Shown here piece by piece: positions 27,415 to 37,174 of a DNA stretch of 64,000 nt. The notes beneath the pieces were generated by a model. It was not told the DNA's origin. It ran no database searches and was given only the letters and a program-made list of their open reading frames with translations. A program made the translations under genes and the position numbers. Source of the stretch: Wocania_A spongiicola (GTDB lineage Bacteria; Bacteroidota; Bacteroidia; Flavobacteriales; Flavobacteriaceae); NCBI RefSeq assembly GCF_023502325.1, contig NZ_JAMFLZ010000006.1, forward strand, positions 124,001 through 188,000, given 5' to 3'. Each line of letters starts with the position of its first letter. Positions within the stretch are counted from its first letter, which is position 1.

Positions 27415-28902
27415 TTATTTATTAATTTTTATGGCATAAGCATAATCATCAGTTTCTTTAAACTTTTTAGGCAAATACACTGGCATTTCTATAATAAAAT
27501 CTGAGCCTTTCTGTACTCCTTTTAATGGTTCTCCTGTGGCCAATAAAGTTATAGTCGTACTACTAGAAGGTTTAAAGTTTCTTATAATAACCAGTTCTCT
27601 CCATTCTGGCACAATTACAAAATTGGCATTACTGTTTTGAGTAAAAAACAGTTCTTTTACAGCATAACCTGGTTCTGGGTCTATGGTTTGTTTTAAAATA
27701 AAATCGCCTCCTAAATAATGCTGTTTTGGTTTATAGTTCTTTTCTCCCTTTAATGACCACTGAAATGAGTTTTTCCAAGGCTTTGTTCCATATATAGCTT
27801 CTCCATTTGTACTTAACCATTCCCCTATTTGTAACAAACGTTCTTGCATAATTACTGGAATACTTCCACGAGCATCTGGTCCTATATCAAGTAATAAATT
27901 CCCTCCTGTGCTTACAATGTTTACGAGATTAAGAACCAGGGTTTTTGGCGAATTATAGTCTTCAAAATCTTCGTTTTGATTATACCCGAAAGAAAAGCCC
28001 ATACCGCGACATTCTTCCCAAGGACGTTTAAACTCAGGAGCTTCAGCTTCGTATTCTGTAGTAAAATAGCCTCCATGATGTTTACGAATTCCTTTTCCCC
28101 ACCTATCATTTATAACAATATTATCTTTTGCTACCGATTCGTTAAATAACCAAGCCAAAAATTCTTTCGATTTCCATTTGTCAGCTTCCATATCCCACTC
28201 GCCATCTGCCCATAAAACATCAGGATTGTACTTAGTTACCAAATCTTTTACCTGCGGTAAATAATGCTCATCAACAAAACGTTCTTTGTCATTTAACCAT
28301 AAAGGGTGATACCACTCGTAGAGCGAATAGTATAATCCCATTTTAACACCGGTCTTTTTTACTGCAGAAGATAGCTCACCAACCAAATCACGCTTAGCTC
28401 CAACCTCCATACTATTCCATGCAAAACCTCTATCATTAGCTTCTTTATTTGGCCATAAAGTAAAACCATCATGATGCTTTGATGTTAACACTATATATTT
28501 TGCTCCAGATTTTTCAAATAATTGTGCCCACTCATCTGGATTAAACAAATCGGCTTTAAATAGTTCGCCAAAATTGTAATAAGAAAAGTGATCTCCATAA
28601 GTTCTTTTATGAAAATTAGCTACTTCATCTCCTTTAAAATTTCCATTTCCAAAAAGTGATTTACTTTGCAACCAATATTGATACCATTCTGAATATGTGC
28701 CTTTTGGTGTCCATGCAGGAACTGAGTAAGGCCCCCAATGAATAAAAATTCCAAATTTTGCGTCTTGAAACCATCCTGGAATTGGTCTACTATCTAGCGA
28801 CTCCCATGTTGGCTTATAGTTTTCTTGAGATTTTGAAATACCACAAACTAAAATCATCAGGAAAAAAATAACTATCCTATGCTTCTTCATACTTTTTTTC
28901 AT
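27415..28902 (-). CDS. GH29 alpha-L-fucosidase, exported
   Basis: A 495-residue exported protein with a GH29 barrel (FGIFIHWGPYSVPAW, TSKHHDGF, nucleophile Asp233 in DVLWADGEW) and a C-terminal beta-sandwich from about residue 370. The arrangement resembles classic GH29-A enzymes. It is the closest match by eye to the PA14-carrying copy at 31251-33050: ADGEW, SEWYQYW/AEWFLRG and KRDLVGEL are shared. The ATG at 28902 overlaps the stop of GH141-PDZ by 4 bp (ATGA); a second in-frame ATG lies four codons in, just before the signal peptide. Confidence 0.92.
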   Translation of the reverse strand: MKKSMKKHRIVIFFLMILVCGISKSQENYKPTWESLDSRPIPGWFQDAKFGIFIHWGPYSVPAWTPKGTYSEWYQYWLQSKSLFGNGNFKGDEVANFHKRTYGDHFSYYNFGELFKADLFNPDEWAQLFEKSGAKYIVLTSKHHDGFTLWPNKEANDRGFAWNSMEVGAKRDLVGELSSAVKKTGVKMGLYYSLYEWYHPLWLNDKERFVDEHYLPQVKDLVTKYNPDVLWADGEWDMEADKWKSKEFLAWLFNESVAKDNIVINDRWGKGIRKHHGGYFTTEYEAEAPEFKRPWEECRGMGFSFGYNQNEDFEDYNSPKTLVLNLVNIVSTGGNLLLDIGPDARGSIPVIMQERLLQIGEWLSTNGEAIYGTKPWKNSFQWSLKGEKNYKPKQHYLGGDFILKQTIDPEPGYAVKELFFTQNSNANFVIVPEWRELVIIRNFKPSSSTTITLLATGEPLKGVQKGSDFIIEMPVYLPKKFKETDDYAYAIKINK

Positions 28903-31247
28903 TTTAAATTAATTTTTAATTTTTGAGATTTTTGATTTCTATAGATCTCCAGATTTAATACTCCTTTCCAATTATTATTTTGATAAACATTCATTAAATC
29001 TGCAATAACTTTTGTCTTATCATTTTCAGCACTAATAATCACATCTCCCTTTTCAAGAGTTGACTTAGCAATAATAGAATTATCTTCAATATCAAGTATT
29101 AAGACTCCAGAGGTTTCATTAAGTCCAGCAGCCGAACGCTCAGCCATGGTTTCAATATTTTTAAGTGTAGCTCCTAACCAACTTACTTTTAAATTCTTTT
29201 TAGAAGCATTGGCACTCCATATAATTGGTGTTTCTGGTTGCTTTGCAAGTGCTTTCAGGTTCTCGTTTTTTACGCCAAAGTCATTCATTTTAAAGTTTTT
29301 AAAACCAATCTGAAAAGCTGGAGAATTTTCAGAAACTGTATAATCGGCTTGCTCAGGATTTTTAAAGTTGGGATTTCCAAAAATGCTGTGAGTATCTACG
29401 CCATTATTTTGAGCTTTAAGTAATGCTGTTTGATCTGGAAATAAATTGAAATCAACTTCTTTTCCCCAAGCTTGAAGTCTAATATCTTTATGTTCAGTTA
29501 ATACTATATTTCTTCTGAATATATCTTCACTCTTTTTAAACCAAACATGTGGATGAAAACCATTATTAATCATAATGTTATTTTCTACTGTTCTGTAAAA
29601 ACCTTCTCGAAGTTTTAAGCCTCCATTTAAACAAACATTGTTGTAAATTTTATAATTGGAAGAACCATCGTCCAAATCTATATCCCAACCATGATCACAC
29701 CTAAATCTGTTATTCCTAATGATTGTTTGGTGTATAGCATCCCACTTAGGCATATTTGGGTACATAGTAACAATACTGTCTAATATAGACCTGTTTGGGT
29801 GCCAAAAACGATCTCTCCCCCAGGAGTTAAATGCGCCATGGTCACCAGATTCTAAAACAGTATTAAATACATCATTTTGCTCAATAATATGTCCTCCCCA
29901 AGTACCATCACAAATATTAATACCTGCTCTGGGTACATCGTATATAGTATTATTACTAACCGTAATATCCATGGCCATAGATATATTTACACCTGCAGTT
30001 TGTTTTTCTATCCGTCCAATACGATAAATAAGATTATTGTCAACTTTAGATACACTTGGGTAGTTATTATTTTTAGGCCCCTTAATAGTATCTAACTTGG
30101 TAAGCTCTACAAATTCATAATATTGAAAAGAAGGTGAACGTACAGCTGTTGGGCTTCCCACAAAATTAATGGCAGTTGCGCCACAATCATGAATGTGATT
30201 ATTTTTTATGGACACATCTCTATTGTATGCGCTTACAAAAATAGCATTGCCTCCCAGATTTGTGAATTCGCAATTTTCAATTTCAACATTTTCTGTGCCT
30301 TCGATAAATAATGCTCCTCCTCTGTATATGGTCCAATCGCTGCGCAATAAAGGTTCGTAATCTTCAAACAATGTACGCTGTGTATGTTCGAATTTAATAC
30401 CACTAATGCTAATATTTTTTACAGGATTTTCTTCAGAACCAACAATATCGATAAGGTGTTTTTGTTGCACAATTTCGAAAGTAGCATTGTTTAAATCTGC
30501 TTTTGCATCTGGCCAATAGTATAATTGATTATTTGAATCTAAATACCATTCTTTTGGGCTATCAAGTTCTTCAAAAACATTTTCAACCATACGGTAAGTG
30601 TCATGCATTTTTGATGGTCTATTATTTTGATGCCCTTTAGTTAATATTAATTCTCCTTTATCATTTACACCTTCAGCGAGGTAATGAAATCCTCCCCATT
30701 CTCCTCGATGCATGGCATGTATAATAGCGCCTTTAGGGTTTTTCCATGTAGCAACTCGATCAGATGAAATAGCATCGCTTGCATGCCCCTGCCAATGGCC
30801 TCCGTTTTCATTATAGTTAGGATATCGAGCTAATATCTGTTGATTTCCATTAATGTAAAGTTGATCAAATGATTCGTTTTTTGGTATTTGAGCTACCCAA
30901 ATGTTATCATCATATTTTTCCCATTTCAACTGAAGAGTTTTTGATCCTTTAATAATTGTTTTATCTACCCCTGCTCCTATCAGTTTTAATTCTCCATAGG
31001 CTGGTTTTATTTTTGCAGCAGAATTTAGCCTATATACGCCTTCAGAAATATTTATAGTTATAGGACTATTAATATTCTCATTACGCATTTCTTCTACCTT
31101 ACCAAGTGCCTCTTCAATAGTATTAAAGGTAGAAATAGAATCTCCATTTCCATCAGAAACGACATTAATCACTTGTTCTTGCTGTTTAGAACATGCCGCC
31201 ATAAAAATGAAAATGGTAAAATATATGAAAGAAGTGTATTTTCTCAT
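28899..31247 (-). CDS. GH141-like right-handed beta-helix fucosidase with C-terminal PDZ domain, lipoprotein
   Basis: A 782-residue lipoprotein (FMAACS, Cys19). Residues about 30-660 have the pattern of GH141-type parallel beta-helix enzymes: ITINISEGVYRL, ISISGIKFEHTQRT, VEIENCEFTNLGGNAIF and NHIHDCGATAINFVG. GH141 includes an alpha-L-fucosidase acting on rhamnogalacturonan-II and a xylanase. In a locus with seven other fucosidases, a fucosidase is likelier. Residues about 690-782 form a PDZ domain (WLGATLKN, SGVLILDI, LEKGDVIISA). It is translationally coupled to the GH29 downstream and lies 3 bp from the GH29-PA14 gene upstream. Confidence 0.82.
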   Translation of the reverse strand: MRKYTSFIYFTIFIFMAACSKQQEQVINVVSDGNGDSISTFNTIEEALGKVEEMRNENINSPITINISEGVYRLNSAAKIKPAYGELKLIGAGVDKTIIKGSKTLQLKWEKYDDNIWVAQIPKNESFDQLYINGNQQILARYPNYNENGGHWQGHASDAISSDRVATWKNPKGAIIHAMHRGEWGGFHYLAEGVNDKGELILTKGHQNNRPSKMHDTYRMVENVFEELDSPKEWYLDSNNQLYYWPDAKADLNNATFEIVQQKHLIDIVGSEENPVKNISISGIKFEHTQRTLFEDYEPLLRSDWTIYRGGALFIEGTENVEIENCEFTNLGGNAIFVSAYNRDVSIKNNHIHDCGATAINFVGSPTAVRSPSFQYYEFVELTKLDTIKGPKNNNYPSVSKVDNNLIYRIGRIEKQTAGVNISMAMDITVSNNTIYDVPRAGINICDGTWGGHIIEQNDVFNTVLESGDHGAFNSWGRDRFWHPNRSILDSIVTMYPNMPKWDAIHQTIIRNNRFRCDHGWDIDLDDGSSNYKIYNNVCLNGGLKLREGFYRTVENNIMINNGFHPHVWFKKSEDIFRRNIVLTEHKDIRLQAWGKEVDFNLFPDQTALLKAQNNGVDTHSIFGNPNFKNPEQADYTVSENSPAFQIGFKNFKMNDFGVKNENLKALAKQPETPIIWSANASKKNLKVSWLGATLKNIETMAERSAAGLNETSGVLILDIEDNSIIAKSTLEKGDVIISAENDKTKVIADLMNVYQNNNWKGVLNLEIYRNQKSQKLKINLK

Positions 31248-31250
31248 ACT

Positions 31251-33050
31251 TTAATTTTTATCAATTTCAAAAGTCCAAGCATCATGAGATGGCATTTCTC
31301 TATACTTAATGCTACTTGTATTAATATGCATTTTTCCATTTATATATTGCCATGGCAATGTTTTATTCAACCCTAACAATTTAACCTCAGCATCTTTACC
31401 TGGATTTGGAATAGTTAATACTAGGTTTTCTTCTGGCCATTCAAAGCTAATAGCATAAACCTTGTTTTTATTTTGAGTATAACATAGGTAGGTTTTAAGA
31501 GATGAGTAACTTCCTGTCAACCCATTCTTTGATTTTTCCTTATCTAAAAACAATGCAGAAGGTGGGACTAATTGCTTGTCTTTATTTTTTGTGTTCCAAA
31601 ATAAAGCAATAGACGCGTTTTGCTTTTTCTCTCTATATTTAATTTGAATGGCATATAGTTCACCCGTTTTTAATTTTATTTTCCCCATTGATGATGCACT
31701 TGTATTTGCCCCCATTACTTCAGATTGAGACCCTTTTGCTGTATAATTTTGATTAATAACTAATTTGTTGTTTATATAAACAACAGCTTCATCATCAGCT
31801 TTAATTTCAAAGGTATATGTATCCGTTTTTGGTGCTTCAATGAAGCCATTCCACTCAACCGCAAAATTGTCTTCTTTAATTCCTTTCATTGGAGAGTTTC
31901 GTACCCAATTAAAATTAATTTGATTATCTATACGGTTAATAGTAACTTCTTTTTCTTCTTCTTTAATTGAAAATGGCTTAGAACCATAAATAGCATCACC
32001 ATTAATTTTTAACCAACTACCTAATTGAATTAAGCGTTCTTGTTGAATTAAAGGTATTTGCCCATCTGCTTTAGGTCCAACATTTAAAATCATTCCTCCT
32101 CCATTAGCAACTGCTTGTACAAAACGATGAATAAGCTCTTGTGATGTTCCATAAGCCTCCAAATTTTCATTTCTGTTTAAACCAAAAGATCGGCCTAACC
32201 CTCTTACTTCTGCCCAAGGTCTATTGGTTACTTTTATTCCAGCGCTATATTCAGGTGTTAAAAACCCAACATCTAAACCATGCCCCCAACGGTTATTAAC
32301 AATTGCATCATCTCCTACTAGGTTATAATACCAATCAATTAATTCAGCCGAATGCCATTGCTTTGCTGTATTAAACCATTCGCCGTCAGCAAAAATCAAT
32401 GATGGTTTGTAAGTAGAAATTAATTCTTTAAACTGAGGAATCATATAATTGTCTACATAATTTCCAATACTATCGTGAGGATCGGTATACCAACGGTGTA
32501 ATGGATGGTTCCATTCTGCAAGAGAATAGTACAATCCCATTTTTAGTCCAGATTTTCTAACAGATTTAGTTAATTCTCCAACCAAATCACGTTTAGGTCC
32601 TACATCAAAACTATTCCAGTTTCTATTATATTTACTCGGCCATAAGGCATAACCATCGTGGTGCTTTGATACAAACATCACATATTTCGCTCCAGCATTT
32701 TTGAATAAGGTTGCCCATTCATCTGGATTAAATAATTCGGCTTTAAATAATGGAGCAAAGTCTTTATAAGTAAAATTATCACCATAAGTCTTCTTAACAA
32801 AACTTGTACGTAAAGTGTCATTTAGTTGTAGCCCTCGTAAAAACCACTCAGCATATGATTCTTTACCACCATAAGCTGGTACTGAATACAGACCCCAATG
32901 TATAAAAATACCTAATTTGGCATCTTTAAACCATTCAGGGTATGGGCGTTCTTGAACTGATTTTATCAATTCTAATTCATTAATATTTTGTGCCTTTCCA
33001 AAAAATATACTCAGCGAAAAAAATATAATTGTTAATCGTATTATTCTCAT
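31251..33050 (-). CDS. GH29 alpha-L-fucosidase with PA14 domain, exported
   Basis: A 599-residue exported protein. The GH29 barrel (residues about 35-345) has LGIFIHWGLYSVPAY, SKHHDGYALW and nucleophile Asp222 in SLIFADGEW. A PA14-like domain is placed at about 365-495 (VEWNGFIEAPKTDTYTFEI, DDEAVVYINNKLV, SIALFW), followed by a final beta-sandwich strand set. PA14 domains often bind sugars and may direct the enzyme to a subset of glycans. Gene spacing to GH141-PDZ is 3 bp; 37 bp separate it from the FAH gene upstream, so it may belong to the same transcript. Confidence 0.9.
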   Translation of the reverse strand: MRIIRLTIIFFSLSIFFGKAQNINELELIKSVQERPYPEWFKDAKLGIFIHWGLYSVPAYGGKESYAEWFLRGLQLNDTLRTSFVKKTYGDNFTYKDFAPLFKAELFNPDEWATLFKNAGAKYVMFVSKHHDGYALWPSKYNRNWNSFDVGPKRDLVGELTKSVRKSGLKMGLYYSLAEWNHPLHRWYTDPHDSIGNYVDNYMIPQFKELISTYKPSLIFADGEWFNTAKQWHSAELIDWYYNLVGDDAIVNNRWGHGLDVGFLTPEYSAGIKVTNRPWAEVRGLGRSFGLNRNENLEAYGTSQELIHRFVQAVANGGGMILNVGPKADGQIPLIQQERLIQLGSWLKINGDAIYGSKPFSIKEEEKEVTINRIDNQINFNWVRNSPMKGIKEDNFAVEWNGFIEAPKTDTYTFEIKADDEAVVYINNKLVINQNYTAKGSQSEVMGANTSASSMGKIKLKTGELYAIQIKYREKKQNASIALFWNTKNKDKQLVPPSALFLDKEKSKNGLTGSYSSLKTYLCYTQNKNKVYAISFEWPEENLVLTIPNPGKDAEVKLLGLNKTLPWQYINGKMHINTSSIKYREMPSHDAWTFEIDKN

Positions 33051-33087
33051 TCGTTTAAAACTGTTTTGCTAATTTTAATAAAACTTA

Positions 33088-33939
33088 TTAATTTTTAATT
33101 TCAGCCGTTTTCATAGATACATAATTAATTAATGTACCTATAGGTGAAATAGTTATGGTTATTTTATCTCCTATTTTAAGTGTAAAATCATCATCAGGAA
33201 CTAAGCATGTTCCTGTCATTAAAAAAACACCATTTGGAAAATCACATTCTCTAAAAAGATACTCTATCAACTCATTATGAGTTCTTTTCATCATTCCTAT
33301 CTCCACTTTTCCGTAATACATCACCTTATCATTTCTTTCAATTTCTATTTCAATTTCTGTTTCAGTAGGTAAAGGGTTTTCAGATATATAGATGCAAGGG
33401 CCTAAACCTGCGCATTTTTCAAACACTTTGGCTTGTGGCAAGTATAATGGGTTTTCGCCTTCTATACTTCTAGAACTCACATCATTTCCAATAGTATATC
33501 CTTGAATTTCTCCAGCTGAATTTATTAATAACGTTAACTCTGGTTCGGGTACATCCCAATCTGAATCTTTTCTAATATTAATTTCTTTTCCTGTACCTAC
33601 TACTCTTTGAGATGTAGCTTTAAAAAATAACTCTGGCCTATCTGCATCATACACTTTATTATAGAAAACATCACCTCCTGAAGCTTTCGCTTCATCCATT
33701 CTTGCTTCTTTGCTTCTAAGGTAAGTAACTCCAGCTGCCCAAACTTCTTGAGCTCCAATTGGAGCTTCAATATTTTTAAGTAATTTTTTACTAACAACTT
33801 TTGCCGTCTCAATTTGTTTTTTCAAAAAAGCATATAAACCACTTCTATTAATAAAATGATCCCAATTATTTACTTCTAATTCATAAAAAGAGTTTTCGAA
33901 TTCTACTATTGCTGTTTGCTCTTTTTTATATACTTTCAT
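33088..33939 (-). CDS. FAH-family protein of the 2-keto-3-deoxy sugar acid dehydratase type
   Basis: A 283-residue cytoplasmic protein from a different FAH branch than the one at 17976-18833. Its signature is VWAAGVTYLRSKEARM, then LFFKAT, WDVPEPELTLLI (two metal-binding Glu) and IGNDVSSRSIEGENPLYLPQ. Proteins of this branch include 2-keto-3-deoxy-arabinonate dehydratases; others are annotated as diketo-acid hydrolases. It could serve as a second route in fucose, or in another deoxy- or pentose-acid pathway. It stands between GH20 (37 bp) and GH29-PA14 (37 bp). Function is left open. Confidence 0.7.
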   Translation of the reverse strand: MKVYKKEQTAIVEFENSFYELEVNNWDHFINRSGLYAFLKKQIETAKVVSKKLLKNIEAPIGAQEVWAAGVTYLRSKEARMDEAKASGGDVFYNKVYDADRPELFFKATSQRVVGTGKEINIRKDSDWDVPEPELTLLINSAGEIQGYTIGNDVSSRSIEGENPLYLPQAKVFEKCAGLGPCIYISENPLPTETEIEIEIERNDKVMYYGKVEIGMMKRTHNELIEYLFRECDFPNGVFLMTGTCLVPDDDFTLKIGDKITITISPIGTLINYVSMKTAEIKN

Positions 33940-33976
33940 TTATATATCAACTCTAAATTTGCAAAAAATTCACCTT

Positions 33977-36331
33977 TTAATTAACTATGATTTCATCTAT
34001 CCAGATATGTGACCGACTTCCATTTTTATGATGTCCTTCTGGAATAGGGTTAAGCCCTTTTGCCTTAATTTTTAATGTTTTTACATTAACTGCATCAAAA
34101 GGCAAACTAATATTTACTTTATTCCTCCCTTGCTCAGTTGCCACTTCTAACTGTTCTTTTTTGGTTAATAGCTTAAATGTTTTTCCATCTGTAGAACCAA
34201 AGACTTCAATTTCTGATGGTGGATAAATTCCTGAAATAGTAAACCGTAAAGCATCAAATTGTATTTGCTTTACTTGAGTTTCTTCATTGAAAACAACATC
34301 AAATTCTACAGCGTCTAAAAAATGACACCAAGACTTATCCCCTTTTGAAAGGGATCCATAACTCAAATCGGATAATTTTTCAATTCTCTTTCCTTGTTTA
34401 TCAAAAACTTTTGCATTTTTTGCTTTATGAATTAAAAACTTTTTTGCTGAAACATACCCTACAGGTTTATCATTATTAAATGATCTAGCTTTTAATTGTG
34501 CTGTTTCTAAAATACTAAATGGGCCATTATATTTAGAAGATTGAATAGTAGGTTCAGTTCCATCTAAAGTATAATGAATATTTAACCCATTAACCTCCGT
34601 TTTCATTTGTATCTCTATTTCTTTTCCATTCCCAGTATGGTCAATCCAAGGGCTAAAAGCGCTTACTGCATACCTAACTTCTTGCGCGTCTAGTCTATTG
34701 AACTGTGTATAAAGCCGGTTTGTAAAATCATTCCAGTTTTTCTTCTCATGTGGTGTCCATGCACTTTCGGCAATAGCATAAGTTCTAGGGAAACTCATGT
34801 AAGTAAATTTGCCCCAATCACTAATGGACTCGGTCCACATATTGGCTTGAATACCTTTTATAAGCCGCCCTTCTTCTTGTGTTAATGCTTCTGGTATAAC
34901 TTTGTAACTATATGATGTTGAAAGCAATAAGCGTGAGTACCCTAAATTAGGTTCTAAGTCATCATGACCTTGTTTTAAATCTATATAACAATAATTACTG
35001 GGTGTCATTATAACTTCGTGCCCCGCTTTTGCAGAAGCGATACCTCCTTTTTCTCCTCTCCAACTCATTACTGTAGCATTAGGAGCTAAACCGCCTTCAA
35101 GTATTTCATCCCAGCCAATCATGATACGATTACGTTTATTAATTATTTTTTCAATACGCTTAATAAAATAGCTTTGTAATTCATGCTCGTCTTTTAAGTT
35201 TTCATCTTTCATTCTTTGCTGTGCATGCGGATCTACTTTCCATTGCTCCTTACTACACTCGTCACCACCAATATGAACATATTTAAAAGGGAATAAATCC
35301 ATAACTTCATTAAGCATTGTTTCGGCAAACTGAAAAGTTTCTTCTTTACCAGGGTTATATGTGTTATTCTTAAAAACGCCCCCTGTAGCAACATAAGGCT
35401 CAGCATTTACACAGCCAATTTCTGGATAAGAAGCTATAGTAGCCTGAGCATGTCCTGGCATATCAATTTCTGGAATAATCTCTATATATCGTTCTTTGGC
35501 ATAATCAATAATCTCTTTAACATCTTCTTGTGTATAAAATCCACCATAAGTCGCTTTTTCATCAGGTTTCTGTTCTGGCCTTCCCCACCAATTAGATTTA
35601 GTTTCATCAGTAATATTATAATCTACTCTCCAAGCTCCAATCTCTGTAAGCTTAGGATAACTTTTAATCTCTAAACGCCACCCTTGATCGTCTGCCAAAT
35701 GCCAATGAAACCGGTTTAGTTTCAGCTCTGTCATATAATCAATTACTTCCTTTACTTGTTCTTTATTAAAAAAATGTCGTGATACATCGAGCATATAACC
35801 ACGCCAACCAAACGCTGGATTATCTTTAATATCTACAATTGGAATACCCCATCTAACATTTTGTAATGTGTTTTTATAAAAAGCCGTAGGTAGCAATTGT
35901 TTTAAACTTTGTAAAGCATAAAAAAAGCCTGCTTTCGATGATGCTTCAATGTTTATCGCATCAGCAGAAGTTTTTAATTGATACCCCTCTGCTTCAATTG
36001 TTTTATTTGTAGAAAAGGTAATATCACCTTTATCTGCAATTACTATTTGAGGTGTCCAACCAGCTACTTCTTGAAATTGGCTAAAAAATTGACTAGCAAT
36101 ATTTTCCTGCATTTCATTTTCAACAGCTATTATTGAAGACTCCTTTATTTCAAAATGTCCTTCAGATTTAATAAGGTTTATTGGCTTAGGAATAATATGT
36201 GCTTCACCTATTTGAAGTTCCAGCTTTCTTTCATTACATGAGCTTAATAAAATTAAGCTCAATATAAGTGCGCTAAAATATTTAAGTCTTCTATTATTCT
36301 TCAAAATATTCATATTCAAAATTTTAACCAT
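33977..36331 (-). CDS. GH20 beta-N-acetylhexosaminidase with chitobiase-C and discoidin-like C-terminus, lipoprotein
   Basis: A 784-residue lipoprotein (LILLSSC). A GH20b N-terminal domain (residues about 40-165) is followed by the barrel, with HWHLADDQGWRLEIK and the Asp357-Glu358 pair in YVHIGGDECS that defines substrate-assisted catalysis. A CHB_HEX_C segment (IHYTLDGTEPTIQSS) and a discoidin-like module ending HIWIDEIIVN complete it. It would cut terminal beta-GlcNAc or GalNAc. The first ATG (36331) overlaps the end of the SDR gene by 8 bp; the ATG six codons later (36313) is equally possible and gives a shorter signal. The end module is shared with four other proteins of the window. Confidence 0.92.
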   Translation of the reverse strand: MVKILNMNILKNNRRLKYFSALILSLILLSSCNERKLELQIGEAHIIPKPINLIKSEGHFEIKESSIIAVENEMQENIASQFFSQFQEVAGWTPQIVIADKGDITFSTNKTIEAEGYQLKTSADAINIEASSKAGFFYALQSLKQLLPTAFYKNTLQNVRWGIPIVDIKDNPAFGWRGYMLDVSRHFFNKEQVKEVIDYMTELKLNRFHWHLADDQGWRLEIKSYPKLTEIGAWRVDYNITDETKSNWWGRPEQKPDEKATYGGFYTQEDVKEIIDYAKERYIEIIPEIDMPGHAQATIASYPEIGCVNAEPYVATGGVFKNNTYNPGKEETFQFAETMLNEVMDLFPFKYVHIGGDECSKEQWKVDPHAQQRMKDENLKDEHELQSYFIKRIEKIINKRNRIMIGWDEILEGGLAPNATVMSWRGEKGGIASAKAGHEVIMTPSNYCYIDLKQGHDDLEPNLGYSRLLLSTSYSYKVIPEALTQEEGRLIKGIQANMWTESISDWGKFTYMSFPRTYAIAESAWTPHEKKNWNDFTNRLYTQFNRLDAQEVRYAVSAFSPWIDHTGNGKEIEIQMKTEVNGLNIHYTLDGTEPTIQSSKYNGPFSILETAQLKARSFNNDKPVGYVSAKKFLIHKAKNAKVFDKQGKRIEKLSDLSYGSLSKGDKSWCHFLDAVEFDVVFNEETQVKQIQFDALRFTISGIYPPSEIEVFGSTDGKTFKLLTKKEQLEVATEQGRNKVNISLPFDAVNVKTLKIKAKGLNPIPEGHHKNGSRSHIWIDEIIVN

Positions 36332-37103
36332 TTAGTTTTATAAATCCGCCATCAATAGGAAAGTCAGTTCCTGTTATAAATGATGCTTCATTTGAGCATA
36401 AGTACAAAGCTAAATTTGCTATTTCTTCAGGTTTCCCCATTCTACCAATGGGCTGTGTTTTTGACAGTGCATCAAACATTTCGTCTTCTTTTCCTGGATA
36501 ATTCTTTTTAATAAATCCATCTACAAAAGGCGTGTGCACTCTTGCTGGAGAAATACAATTACAACGGATATTACTATCTAAATAATCTTTAGCAACAGAG
36601 TAAGTCATTGTTAAAACAGCTCCTTTAGACATGGAATAGGCAAAACGATCTGAAATACCAACCGACGATGCTATTGATGCCATATTAATAATAACACCTC
36701 CACCTTGCGCTTTCATTTTTGGTACCGTTGCATAAATACAATTATAAACGCCTTTTACATTAACATTATAAACGCGGTCTAAATCTGATTCAAAAGTATT
36801 TTCAACATTACCAACATGCGCAACTCCTGCATTGTTTATTAATATGTCTATCTTATTATTTTTAGCAATTTCATCAATAATATTTTTTACTTGCAAATGG
36901 TTGGAAACATCACATTGGTAAAAATTAGCTTCTCCTCCATCATTCTTAATTTCTTTTACCGTTTGCTCTCCGCTTTCTTTACTAAATTCTAAAATATGAA
37001 TGTAGGCACCTTGTTGTGCAAATGTTTTAGAAATTGCTTCCCCTATACCACTTGCTCCGCCTGTTATAATAGCTGATTTTCCTTGTAAATTGAATTTTGA
37101 CAT
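36324..37103 (-). CDS. SDR dehydrogenase, probable 2-keto-3-deoxy-L-fuconate dehydrogenase
   Basis: A 259-residue cytoplasmic SDR with complete motifs: TGGASGIG at residues 14-21, NNAG at 90-93, Ser143, Tyr156 and Lys160 (Y-S-M-S-K). It ends with FPIDGGFIKLNG, normal for classical SDRs. Homologous dehydrogenases oxidise 2-keto-3-deoxy-L-fuconate at C4, the step between the dehydratase and the FAH hydrolase. The gene directly follows the UxaA-type dehydratase (71 bp), which supports the call. It differs from the SDR at 1727-2506, which lacks the active-site Lys. Confidence 0.78.
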   Translation of the reverse strand: MSKFNLQGKSAIITGGASGIGEAISKTFAQQGAYIHILEFSKESGEQTVKEIKNDGGEANFYQCDVSNHLQVKNIIDEIAKNNKIDILINNAGVAHVGNVENTFESDLDRVYNVNVKGVYNCIYATVPKMKAQGGGVIINMASIASSVGISDRFAYSMSKGAVLTMTYSVAKDYLDSNIRCNCISPARVHTPFVDGFIKKNYPGKEDEMFDALSKTQPIGRMGKPEEIANLALYLCSNEASFITGTDFPIDGGFIKLNG

Positions 37104-37174
37104 TTTATACTATTTTTTGATAAATGAAAAGCCCAAGTTGGATACTTTAAAATAATTATCTTTATTTAATAAAA

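Noticed and set aside
29719..30095. Two overlapping plus-strand frames of 102 and 72 residues
   Set aside because: They lie inside the GH141-PDZ gene and look like antisense by-products of its repetitive beta-helix coding sequence.
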